From: Halomonas icarae
GTDB lineage: Bacteria; Pseudomonadota; Gammaproteobacteria; Pseudomonadales; Halomonadaceae
Length of the DNA stretch: 64,000 nucleotides
NCBI RefSeq assembly: GCF_009901955.1
Contig: NZ_WUTS01000001.1
Coordinates: 496,001 to 560,000 of the forward strand
Direction of reading: 5' to 3'
Numbering within the stretch: position 1 is the first letter of the stretch; each line of letters begins with the position of its first letter. The notes beneath the pieces were generated by a model, which did not search any database, had not been told where the DNA came from, and saw nothing but the letters and a program-made list of their open reading frames with translations. Shown here in pieces: positions 18,501-25,377 of this stretch. Made by a program: the position numbers and the translations under genes.

Positions 18501-19213
18501 AGCTGCGTCAGTTCTTAATCAATGCGGACTCGTTGTCTGATGTCGCTTACAGAGAATATGCTCATGCCCTGCCCAAGCCGTTCAAAAAAATCCCCGAGGG
18601 ACTCGAGCCACCCAAGCTTCGAATCCTGATAGATGAAGGAAAAATCAACTTCACTCAGGAGAACCTCGACGCACTCGCTGACAACAGGAGTTTGCAGGTA
18701 CTATTCGTCGCGACTAATATCGATACATATCTGGCGGATCCAGAAAATTTTGCAATCGACGATGGCTTCCGAGAGGAGCTTCTACGATCTGAAATTGATA
18801 ATATGGAAAAGTTTGGAATAGTCGAATTGATGGACCTAGAGGTACTCGTGGATCTTCCCGAGCGATCAGCGCTTATCGGCCCGATTCTTAACAGCGCAGA
18901 CACCAAAATACCCGAGCTTAATGGGAGTATTGTGCAATCTTTAATAATTAATTCTACACCCATAGAAACACAGATTTCCCTTTTTAATAAATATCATTAT
19001 CTTATGGATGATGACGAAGTGCGTTATGTTTTGGCTAGTCTGCAGCCACCTTTTTCCGAAATAAAAACTGGATATAAGACGCCGAGGCTGGAGAATAGTC
19101 CCGATAATCGGGATTTGGTCAGCTGGCTTGATTCAAGAAACATTATCTCGTCATGGAGTGAGGGTGGCATCTTTGCTAACGATATCAGAGTGAATCTCTA
19201 TAGGAGCCGATAA
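15599..19213 (+). CDS. YobI-like P-loop NTPase with two membrane helices
   Basis: 1204 residues. Walker A (GPYGSGKSS, 71-79) is followed not by the usual core but by two transmembrane helices (about 148-166 and 187-207). After these come Walker B and an acidic patch (DLVVIEDIDRF, 253-263) and a sensor-like region (RFLYALRDDMF). This P-loop, membrane insertion, Walker B order is that of KAP-type and YobI-type NTPases. The remaining ~900 residues are helical, with a likely coiled coil near 440-560 and many leucine-rich helices suggestive of a scaffold or sensor. Base composition is clearly lower in GC than the chromosome around it. No partner overlaps it. Function is unknown; defence is inferred from the island setting. 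Confidence 0.7.
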   Translation: MIKAITLLTRRLANSLYSIVSWLESKERSAEMQSKFVDLAPTDEADKAGVYSEAILFATNNAKVSNIALTGPYGSGKSSIIQSFLKKYRRPALHISLAAFVPEADSGGEKVSRQEIERSILQQMLYGADANKLPLSRFKRIQSPGVWSILKSLYIMLGILSVWYVFHQREDIISGPFFVPLDHRNWLNVGILLFAVTFFWVTLHHFYVASFGLSLKSISLKDVEIKPAHDDQASILNRHLDEIVYFFQSTDYDLVVIEDIDRFENPEIFVTLREINSLVNENAGVKRTVRFLYALRDDMFVNTDRTKFFEFIIPVIPIINTSNSIDMVLEQGKRLELDGRLDRQFLREVSRYLNDLRLIQNIFNEYAIYVANLETDGENLLDANKLLAILIYKNVYPRDFEQLHRGAGTLAKILSRQDKLIGDGEATYRTEIAELEKRIEVAERQTPSDLRELRQIYAMALIERLPPNVNSVRIDGSQWIPISQLASHDAFEKLIEGSRIIGRNVNGHSQQVDVSKLQSEMDSQKSYQQRKEEIESKAVDNKNKILRQVRDLRSKIAALRTIKLNELLRLNPGYVQDLFESFGGNGELARFLILEGHLDDTYYQYTTLFHSGRLSPNDNKFLIQIRAFVTPDPVFPIDNPKEVIAAMRDEDFRQSYVLNVKLVDSLLSDRSSYLDQTKKLFEFISSEFENCEEFLDAYYTSGHNVAGLLSGINKAWESLVPTVIASPNNISHVTQLVSNLPETSLKTLARDFDELPEFVAANLPVILVNAPELSPKRLECLDLEVKDLAAIKEHFEIVHVMFEKGLYELTIANLEYVYQALLGENDLKPMREKNFTTIRSTNNATLMKRVERDFDLYLRDILLELQGNSEEDAPAILSVVRHDTLDQDNLREFLERQTTRLPNLEDVPERLHSMLFKINSIESNWVNCLAFMESDGFDADSLVEYLDRDVVRAVILRHPIPCDSDSLKLRQFLINADSLSDVAYREYAHALPKPFKKIPEGLEPPKLRILIDEGKINFTQENLDALADNRSLQVLFVATNIDTYLADPENFAIDDGFREELLRSEIDNMEKFGIVELMDLEVLVDLPERSALIGPILNSADTKIPELNGSIVQSLIINSTPIETQISLFNKYHYLMDDDEVRYVLASLQPPFSEIKTGYKTPRLENSPDNRDLVSWLDSRNIISSWSEGGIFANDIRVNLYRSR

Positions 19214-19275
19214 GTGGCTTACAAGATTCTGCACTGTCTCGGCGTCAGCGGTATTGCGCCTATAGCGCCACACAC

Positions 19276-19327
19276 TGAACTACTGCTTCTGGCTAGATAG
19301 CGACGGCATAGCGGCTATGCCGTCGCT
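19276..19327. repeat. Island repeat copy B with an adjoining 13-base-pair hairpin
   Basis: TGAACTACTGCTTCTGGC then TAGATAGC (19276-19301) is a degenerate copy of the island repeat, 62 bases after the NTPase stop. It overlaps a perfect stem AGCGACGGCATAG / CTATGCCGTCGCT (19299-19327, loop CGG). The hairpin lies between convergent genes and may end transcription, though no T-tract follows. Confidence 0.6.
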
Positions 19328-19335
19328 TGCACCTG

Positions 19336-19957
19336 TTAGACCTCTGTTTGCTCAGCCATGGTCAATGCGTCATCCACCTCAATCCCGAGGTATCTGACAG
19401 TGCTTTCGAGTTTCGTATGGCCTAAGAGTAGTTGAACAGCTCTCAGGTTTTTCGTTCGGCGGTAAATTAACGTTGCCTTGGTACGTCGCAACGTGTGAGT
19501 ACCGTAGGCTGAAGGCTCCAAGCCAATAGCGGTGACCCATGATTTAACGATGCGTGCGTACTGCCGAGTAGACAAATGACATGAGCTTTTCAGGCGACTT
19601 GGGAATAAATAATCATCGTTACGGAGATGTGCAACCAGTATCCACTCATCTAGGACAGTGCGAGTTTGCTCGGTTATCTCAAACTGTACTGGTCTTTTCG
19701 TTTTCTGCTGCGTGACTATGGCCCTTGAAGAGACACGATTGCCATGGGCTACATCTCGGACTCGCAACTTGACAAGATCACATGCCCGCAACTTGCTATC
19801 GATAGCCACGCTCGAATAGCGTCAGATCTCGAATCTTTCCAGCAAGCTGCAGCCTGACGCGAATGGCCCAGATATCCTTGAGACGAAGCGGTGTTTTCTG
19901 ACCAACCAGCTTGCCTTTATTCCAAGGCTTTCGGTTAACTGGTGTTGATGTGTTCAT
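19336..19957 (-). pseudogene. Tyrosine recombinase/integrase, frameshifted
   Basis: ATG 19957 (GGAGG upstream) opens MNTSTPVNRKPWNKGKLVGQ...RDLTLFERGYR and hits TAG. One base out of frame, AIDSKLRACDLVKLRVRDV... continues to 19336. Joined, it gives about 206 residues, the size of a known short integrase family, and a single extra base near 19,812 explains the break. The catalytic set is visible in the second part: Arg in RACDL, HTLRR, and LLGHTKLESTVRYLG with the His and final Tyr. The break removes the start of the catalytic domain, so it is probably inactive unless frameshifting or a sequencing error is involved. Confidence 0.75.
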
Positions 19958-20291
19958 GGTATGGACCTCCTCAGGTGGAATGTATAGGATGGTCCATAAC
20001 GTGCTCGACGTGTGCTGGAGCTTGCATTCCGTCGCGATTCGACCCTAAGTAGCTAGTAGTCAGGAAAAATAGCAGCCTCTTTCATTCACTATTAGGATAT
20101 GCTCTCTTATGGTTTTTGATCGTCAAGAGAAAAAAGGGTAATATAGTCGCAATCTTATTGGTCTTGGAGGTAACGGTAGGTTTCAAAATCAACGTGAGTA
20201 TCTTGTTTGGATTGGAAGTGAGCGTTAAAGTAGTATTTCACTCTATTGCGGAGGTGCTTATGGAAAATCCATTCGTATTGCTTACAGGCGT

Positions 20292-20423
20292 ATGGTGCGG
20301 GGTGGCGTTTCTGCGGGCCGAGTTGGGACACTTCCAATCCAGACGAGAGATTAGCGTTGCAAAGTAGAGTCTGCCCGACCCAAGAGAAACGAGAGAAGGT
20401 GCAACTCCTTCTCCCCGCACCAT
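20292..20423. ncRNA. Candidate structured RNA with tRNA-like ends (132-base nested fold)
   Basis: Outer arms ATGGTGCGGGG and CCCCGCACCAT (20292-20302 / 20413-20423) pair perfectly over 11 bases. Inside are CGTTTCT/AGAAACG (20306-20312 / 20385-20391), TTGGG/CCCAA (20323-20327 / 20379-20383) and CAGAC/GTCTG (20340-20344 / 20369-20373). On the 3' side lies a hairpin GAGAAGG-TGCAACT-CCTTCTC (20393-20413) whose 7-base loop matches a tRNA T-loop except at one position, followed by an acceptor-like strand and ACCA. It is too long for a tRNA and lacks a normal D arm and anticodon arm. Plus strand is favoured because of the T-loop and ACCA. Function unknown. Confidence 0.45.
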
Positions 20424-20520
20424 TTGCTTCAAAAAAGCCCCAAGCGGTTTATTACTCGCTGCGCATATGGCTGAACCTAGGTATTAGACACCTTTATCGT
20501 TTTACTTTGGTCTAGACGAC

Positions 20521-20631
20521 ATGAATACAATCCCCATTCTCATAACAATCGCTCTTATACTTGTTGCCACAGTCGCTACTATTTGCCTCCACCGATCGGG
20601 CGCCTTAATTCTCAATGGCTCTAGATTTTAG
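20521..20631 (+). CDS. Possible 36-residue hydrophobic peptide
   Basis: ATG 20521 reads MNTIPILITIALILVATVATICLHRS... to a TAG, one predicted membrane helix with a short basic tail. It lacks a clear ribosome site. Small single-helix peptides in such islands are sometimes toxins, but nothing beyond size and hydrophobicity supports that. It lies between the tRNA-like element and the membrane-anchored protein gene. The rest of the 19,958-20,715 spacer, apart from the tRNA-like element, shows no recognisable feature. Confidence 0.25.
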   Translation: MNTIPILITIALILVATVATICLHRSGALILNGSRF

Positions 20632-20715
20632 CAAATGCACACATTGCAATTGCAGAATACTTTAAGCTAGATTGTCCAGATCCACGAAAGCTATAATAAA
20701 CGGTGAGAAGTTGAA

Positions 20716-21318
20716 ATGGATGCAAGAGATCTAGTCCCATTGCTCGGAGTTGTGATTGGATGGTTGCTGAGTGAGATAAGTACATTTTCTCGCCTGTCTA
20801 GAGAAAATCGTAAAACAACCAATAAAACAATAACAACTCTTCTTGAGATGCGTAGAGAGACTATGCGAGCAAATTTTTTACTGCAAGGCGGAAAGAGTTA
20901 TTATAGTGATGGCTTCTCAGAGGCTCACCGAAAACGATTAATGGAGCTGCATTTGCAGCCTTTGGCACTGGAGCATCATTTAAAGGTTACTGAAGAGCTC
21001 TCAGAGGTAAATCCGTTACTCTCTGTCCAGCTGCATGATATGCTTGTTTCGCAAAAAGCATTCATGAATCAAAACCTGAAATCCTTGGAGGCAGCTCCAG
21101 AAGTTTATGAGTTCATGCTGTCTTTGTTTGAGGTTATTTATGAAAATTCAGCCAAAAGACTCAAGGAAATGGTTTTGCGTCTAGCTTTACAGCAGGGCCC
21201 ACTAACGTGGGCTAGGTATGCTTTTTTCTTCAGGTTTCAGGAAAAAGAAATGGAGAATTGGGGAGATCATGCAGGAAGAATTGCTAAAGACTTTATCCCG
21301 ATGGATGAAAATTCCTAA
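20716..21318 (+). CDS. Membrane-anchored protein of unknown function
   Basis: 200 residues. An N-terminal hydrophobic segment (residues 6-22, LVPLLGVVIGWLLSEIS) is followed by a mostly helical, charged cytoplasmic region with a likely coiled coil (SRENRKTTNKTITTLLEMRRE). I do not recognise a family. A weak GTGAGAAG precedes the ATG. The gene is AT-rich like its neighbours and lies 288 bases before the SIR2-like gene on the same strand. It could be its sensor or membrane partner, but the spacing is too wide to prove an operon. Confidence 0.65.
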   Translation: MDARDLVPLLGVVIGWLLSEISTFSRLSRENRKTTNKTITTLLEMRRETMRANFLLQGGKSYYSDGFSEAHRKRLMELHLQPLALEHHLKVTEELSEVNPLLSVQLHDMLVSQKAFMNQNLKSLEAAPEVYEFMLSLFEVIYENSAKRLKEMVLRLALQQGPLTWARYAFFFRFQEKEMENWGDHAGRIAKDFIPMDENS

Positions 21319-21424
21319 AAATCCTCTATTGATCTTGTTGTTTCTCTGGGTGGGACAAGTTTTCTTCCCCACCAAGTGGCCACCGCTAACTCTGCCCCGT
21401 AGACGAGTGTTAAAAGAGCACATC

Positions 21425-21446
21425 CTGAACGGCAGCTGTTGGCCGA
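21425..21446 (+). repeat. Island repeat copy C
   Basis: CTGAACGGCAGCTGTTGGCC plus GA; 20 of 22 bases match copy D. It lies 106 bases after the stop of the membrane-anchored gene, exactly 1500 bases from copy D, so the pair flanks the SIR2-like gene. Confidence 0.65.
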
Positions 21447-21606
21447 ACGAGGAATTTTAGTCTATGCTGATTGATCACTTCCGACTCTGAGTGGACATCC
21501 CGGAAAGGCAGCCGGCACGTTTATCGACTTGAATGATAAGGTACGCTCAATCAATGTCAGAGCGTTCCGACTAATACTTGCTAGGCAATCATGGGTGCTA
21601 AATCAG

Positions 21607-22827
21607 ATGAAAGCGTTATTCATTGGCGCGGGTGCGGCTTACGATTGCGGAATGCCCCTTGTCTGGGAGTTGACCGCAGAATTGAGGCGCTGTCTAACAC
21701 CTGAGAGAATTGTTTCGTTTAATGAAGGCTGGAAATCTCAAGGCGGCGGATGGAATCAGGATGTTATTTCCCGCGTCGCAATTCTATTAGGTAATAAAGA
21801 CTTACATTACGAGCATATCATAGGAACTTTAGAGGTAGAGTTCTCTAGAGAGCGTAATGAAGGTAAAAGGCAAGACTATCACGCTGCTCTTGGCTTTCTT
21901 CTTCAGGCTGTATATGGCCTGCTAATGGAAAGGCAGGTAAAAAACACTGACTACGCGTTGAACGCACTTGATGATTTTTCTGCTATCAAAAAACTAGCTC
22001 AAGAGAATAATCCGCTTTGGATATTCTCACTAAACCATGACTGCATTATTGAAATGCTGGCGGCATCAGCAGGCATCCCTATAAAGTCAGGTTTCAATGA
22101 AGAAGTCAGTATTCCCATGAAGAGCACTGATGGAGTTTTACGTCAAATTCCGTTTGAAAGGTTGAGCAGAGCATCTATCGAAAGTAATTGCTATGATTTT
22201 CATAAGCATGGCGAATATGGTATTAATTTAATAAAGCTACATGGAGGGTTAGATATATTTGGGCAAAATGATGAGCTTAACTACTTGAAGATTAAGCCTG
22301 TCGAACAGGATCCAGCATCCTTTGCTCACCAACTTCAAATAATAGATAAAATAAATCAAGATATAGCGGTGCGTGATGGCGTCGTGTGCATGAACGAAAA
22401 TGTTTATGAAGATGAACAAGGAAGGATTCAGTTTTTGCGCAAAACCCTTTTGTCAGGAGTGCATAAGTTTACAAAAAGACTGAGCCAAATAGCTCCATCT
22501 GAATTTCTTTCTCTTTTCAAGGGTAGTTTAAATTATGCCGATGCTCTTGTTTGTATTGGCTACAGTTTTGGGGATAAACACATAGATGAAAACATAGTGG
22601 ATTGGTTGTCCTTGTCAGGATCACGGAAGCTCACTATTGTTAATCCTGGCATAGGTGGTTGCCCTGATAGATTGAAGTATTTATCAGAGCAAGTTGAATG
22701 CAATCCTATTGGTGCGGCTGAATATTTTATACAGGTTAGTGATGACAAACCTACGGAAATGCAGAGCATTTTGCGAAAAGAAAGATCGGTAGCGCGTGAC
22801 AGAATTAGGCGTGAGCTTACTGAATGA
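21607..22827 (+). CDS. SIR2-like domain protein, putative NADase
   Basis: 406 residues from ATG 21607; the frame extends to 21529, but family members start just before the Rossmann motif. NAD-binding landmarks are in order: ALFIGAGAAYDCGMP (2-17), IFSLNHD (139-145), LIKLHGG with the likely catalytic His212, and LVCIGYSFGDKHID (314-327). This is the divergent SIR2 class, whose studied members in phage defence degrade NAD+ rather than deacetylate proteins. The gene is AT-rich. An integron attC-like site begins five bases after the stop, and island repeats lie on both sides, so it probably arrived as a cassette. Confidence 0.82.
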   Translation: MKALFIGAGAAYDCGMPLVWELTAELRRCLTPERIVSFNEGWKSQGGGWNQDVISRVAILLGNKDLHYEHIIGTLEVEFSRERNEGKRQDYHAALGFLLQAVYGLLMERQVKNTDYALNALDDFSAIKKLAQENNPLWIFSLNHDCIIEMLAASAGIPIKSGFNEEVSIPMKSTDGVLRQIPFERLSRASIESNCYDFHKHGEYGINLIKLHGGLDIFGQNDELNYLKIKPVEQDPASFAHQLQIIDKINQDIAVRDGVVCMNENVYEDEQGRIQFLRKTLLSGVHKFTKRLSQIAPSEFLSLFKGSLNYADALVCIGYSFGDKHIDENIVDWLSLSGSRKLTIVNPGIGGCPDRLKYLSEQVECNPIGAAEYFIQVSDDKPTEMQSILRKERSVARDRIRRELTE

Positions 22828-22831
22828 AAAT

Positions 22832-22915
22832 GTCTAACAAAGACAGGCATGGCGACCACTTTTTCGTTGCGGCTTCGCCTCCACTAAGAAGGCACGCATG
22901 CTGGCAGCGTTATAT
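22832..22915 (+). other. Integron attC recombination site
   Basis: R'' GTCTAAC (fits RYYYAAC) at 22832-22838, a 5-base spacer AAAGA, and L'' CAGGCATG (22844-22851). The opposite side has L' CATGCTG (22897-22903), a 5-base spacer GCAGC and R' GTTATAT (22909-22915). L'' pairs with L' over seven bases with one extrahelical G, the hallmark of attC strand choice. R'/R'' pair imperfectly (five pairs, one G-T and one mismatch), as allowed when the next cassette supplies R'. It starts five bases after the SIR2-like stop, the usual cassette layout. No integron integrase gene or second attC was seen. Confidence 0.7.
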
Positions 22916-22924
22916 CAGAGCCAA

Positions 22925-22953
22925 CTGAACGGCCGCTCTTGGCCGATAGCAGC
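22925..22953 (+). repeat. Island repeat copy D
   Basis: CTGAACGGCCGCTCTTGGCC followed by GATAGCAGC, capable of folding GCT...AGC around TTGGCC. It is the best copy and lies just after the attC site. Confidence 0.65.
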
Positions 22954-23492
22954 CATACCGGCCACTATGATGAATACTTGGCCAATCACTTCCCATAGGC
23001 TGACCTGATCATCGCCGACCCAAAGAGGTAACCAGGCCATGCGGTTGGTAGAGTGTAAAGCGCACCAGTCGCCGGAGATTCAGGCGCTGTTTGCTCGCAC
23101 CTTTTCCGCTGGCAAGGGGCCGGCAGAGGGCGAGCATGTTGCGGGTCTGGTGCGCAAGCTGATGGCCGATAGTGCCATTGAGGATGTCCTGAGCTTCGTG
23201 GCCATGGAGCAGGGCCGGATCGTGGCCGGCATCTTCTTCTCGCGGTTGACATTCGATCCCCCGATCACGGCCTTCCTGCTGTCACCGGTGGCCGTGCACC
23301 CTGATCACCAGGGCCGGGGCATCGCGCAGCGCCTGATCCGCTTCGGTCTCGAGAGGCTGAAGGCGAGAGGCGCGACGCGAATCTTTACCAAACCAGCGCG
23401 TAAAGCATCGCCCACTCGGGCGGTGATACAAGCGCGCATCGCTTCGCGGTGCCTGTGTTGATAGGGTTGGCGACAACTGATATTTTTCCAGT

Positions 23493-24617
23493 ATGACAAA
23501 GCGTGCCTATAAAGAGCGGTTCTATCCCACCCCCGAGCAGGCTGAGCTATTGGCGCAGTCGTTCGGCTGCGCGCGTTTTGTCTGGAACAATACGTTGGCC
23601 TACCGCACCGAGGCGTATCAGATCCACGGGCAGTCGATATCACATTCAGCGGCGGAAAAGCGGCTGGTCGCCCTCAAAGCCGAGTATCTCTGGTTGAAGG
23701 ACGTGTCTAGTGTGATCCTGCAGCAGACGTTGCGGGATCAGAAAGCCGCGTTCGACAACTTCTTCAATTCCAAACTCAACGCACGTTATCCGCGCTTCAA
23801 ACGCAAGGATCGCCGACAGTCGATCCGGCTGACCCGAGCCGCCTTTCGCTATCGGGATGGCGAGATCACTATCGCCAAGGCAACGGAACCACTGCCGATC
23901 CGCTGGAGTCGTCCGCTGCCCTGTGCGCCCTCGAGTATCACCCTCTCGCGCGACCGTGCGGGGCGCTACTTCATCAGCTGCCTATGCGAGTTCACGCCCG
24001 AGACGCTGCCGGTCTCACCGAAGACCGTGGGCATCGATCTGGGCCTGACCGATCTGTTTATCACCAGCGATGGCCACAAATCCGGTAACCCGCGCCACCT
24101 CAAGCGCTATGAAGCCAAGTTGGCCTATCACCAGCGCCGTCTGGTCAGGAAACAGAAGGGGTCGAAGAACCGCACCAAGGCGCGACACAAGGTGGCACGG
24201 CTGCATGCCAAGATCGCGGACTGCCGCCGCGACGCCATTCACAAGGCGACCCGCACGCTGGTCAACGAAAACCAAGTGCTGTGTGTCGAGTCGCTGAATA
24301 CTGCCGGTATGGTCAAGAACCGCCTCCTGGCCAAGGCCATCAGTGATGCCGGCTGGGGAGAGTTTGTCCGCCAGCTTGAGTACAAGGCGGAGTGGGCCGG
24401 GCGGCAACTGGTGAAAGTGAGCCGGTGGCTGCCTAGTAGCAAGGTATGCCATGGCTGTGGTCACCGGGTCGAGAAGCTGCCGCTGTCACAGCGTCGCTGG
24501 CATTGCGCAGGCTGCGGAGGCGCCATCGATCGCGATATCAATGCGGCCAACAATATCCGAACCGCCGGGCTGGCGGGGTTAGCCTGTGGAGCGACTGGAG
24601 CGGGGACGGCGGCCTAG
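23493..24617 (+). CDS. tnpB: TnpB RNA-guided nuclease
   Basis: 374 residues, complete. The N-terminal helix-turn-helix OrfB region is followed by a RuvC core with Asp182 (GIDLGLTDL), Glu266 (CVESLN) and the DRDINAANNI motif (346-355), plus a zinc ribbon CHGCG...CAGCG (319-341). All catalytic residues are intact. TnpB proteins cut DNA next to a TAM matching the element's target, guided by an RNA from the element's right end. Here the TAM would be TTTAC or TTAC and the built-in guide would match the empty GNAT site. It is used in the family to keep the element in place rather than to transpose it. Confidence 0.93.
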   Translation: MTKRAYKERFYPTPEQAELLAQSFGCARFVWNNTLAYRTEAYQIHGQSISHSAAEKRLVALKAEYLWLKDVSSVILQQTLRDQKAAFDNFFNSKLNARYPRFKRKDRRQSIRLTRAAFRYRDGEITIAKATEPLPIRWSRPLPCAPSSITLSRDRAGRYFISCLCEFTPETLPVSPKTVGIDLGLTDLFITSDGHKSGNPRHLKRYEAKLAYHQRRLVRKQKGSKNRTKARHKVARLHAKIADCRRDAIHKATRTLVNENQVLCVESLNTAGMVKNRLLAKAISDAGWGEFVRQLEYKAEWAGRQLVKVSRWLPSSKVCHGCGHRVEKLPLSQRRWHCAGCGGAIDRDINAANNIRTAGLAGLACGATGAGTAA

Positions 24618-24701
24618 CCGCCGTCTAGTGAAGGCGTGTCGAAGCAGGAAGGTTCTGAGGGCGACCTTGGAACCCTCGCCCGGTAGGGCGGGGAGTGTCA
24701 G
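24550..24701 (+). ncRNA. Candidate omega RNA (TnpB guide scaffold)
   Basis: By family precedent the guide scaffold spans the 3' end of tnpB and the right end of the element, with the guide taken from the flanking DNA starting at CTACGGGGATCC. The stretch contains hairpins GGCGGCCTAGCCGCC and CGCCC-GGTA-GGGCG. The 5' boundary is a guess. Confidence 0.5.
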
Positions 24702-24984
24702 CTACGGGGATCCGGCCTACTATTCGCGGGTCGGCTTCATGCCCGCGCCCCTGGAGACGGCGCCCTTCAGGCTGTCCCAGCCCGAAGGTTGGCTCGGCCA
24801 GGCGCTGGATGGAGGCGAGATCATGGCCCTAGCCGGTGCACCGCGCTGCGTCGCGGCGTTAGACGATCCCGCCTACTGGTAAGGTATGTGGTAAGGAGTG
24901 CCATGCTGCGGCCTGCCCGCCTTAGGTTAGGCCACACGGCCGAATCAGCCGCGGCGGCGGGCCAGTTCATAAAGGAGAATGTCG

Positions 24985-25365
24985 ATGTCCGAGCTTCCAC
25001 TGCTCAAGGTCTACTACGATGCCATCTGCCCGCGCTGCCGCAAGGATCGCGCTCGCTACGAGCAGTGGGCGGGAGAGGCCGGCGATCGGGTGGTGTGGTG
25101 CGATGTGACCGAGCATCAGCAGATGCTGCGCGACCAGGGGATCGATCCTCAGGCGGCGCTGCTCTCGCTGCACGTGGAAGAGGAGGGCGAGAAGGGCGGG
25201 GACATCGTGGAGGGGATCGACGCCTATATCCTGCTGATGCGGCGGGTGCCGCGCCTCAGGCCGCTGGCCTGGCTGATCGGCCTGCCGGGGCTCAAGCCGT
25301 TGCTGCGCCGCCTCTACGATGCCTGGGTCAGGCGGCGCCTGGAGAAGCAGGGGCGCCTGCCCTGA
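24985..25365 (+). CDS. DCC-family (DUF393) thiol-disulfide oxidoreductase-like protein
   Basis: 126 residues from ATG 24985; AAAGGAG lies eight bases upstream, while the in-frame ATG at 24979 is too close to it. The family motif follows the start: LKVYYDAICPRCRKDR with a CPRC redox pair. A later hydrophobic part (RLRPLAWLIGLPGLKPLLRRLYD) is typical of the family. A redox role is assumed from the thioredoxin-like motif; no partner is indicated. Confidence 0.85.
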   Translation: MSELPLLKVYYDAICPRCRKDRARYEQWAGEAGDRVVWCDVTEHQQMLRDQGIDPQAALLSLHVEEEGEKGGDIVEGIDAYILLMRRVPRLRPLAWLIGLPGLKPLLRRLYDAWVRRRLEKQGRLP

Positions 25366-25377
25366 GCCCCGCCGGCG

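Larger units (their letters stand above)
23389..24701 (+). mobile_element. IS200/IS605-superfamily element carrying only tnpB
   Basis: 1313 bases, bounded by restoration of the GNAT frame. The left flank ends in TTTAC, the kind of short target these elements insert after, and there is no target duplication. Subterminal hairpins share the stem CGCCC/GGGCG at the left (23416-23429 region) and right (24679-24691 region). No tnpA is present, so movement would need a transposase from elsewhere. Confidence 0.85.
23039..24882 (+). pseudogene. GNAT N-acetyltransferase split by an IS element
   Basis: The first part (23039-23388) encodes MRLVECKAHQSP...LSPVAVHPDHQGRGIAQRLIRFGLERLKARGATRIF, including the acetyl-CoA loop QGRGIAQRL. 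The second part (24702-24882) continues YGDPAYYSRVGFMPAP...ALDDPAYW and a TAA. Joining the two gives 531 bases, an unbroken 176-residue acetyltransferase with the common IF-x-YGDPAYYSRVGF junction. With the element in place the protein ends in foreign codons and is presumably inactive. The gene's high GC matches the chromosome, so it marks the right border of the AT-rich island. Confidence 0.9.

Noticed and set aside
19336..19809. Intact short integrase starting at GTG 19809
   Set aside because: The upstream 145 bases encode the expected N-terminus in another frame, so the gene is broken, not short.
20292..20423. Ordinary tRNA gene
   Set aside because: The T-arm and ACCA look right, but the spacing is ~126 bases, T-loop position 55 is G, and no D arm or anticodon arm forms.
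15599..22827. A known named defence system (Thoeris, SIR2-HerA, Gabija, Lamassu, retron)
   Set aside because: No TIR, HerA helicase, GajB, Smc-like or reverse transcriptase partner is encoded; only the SIR2-like effector type is shared with some of them.
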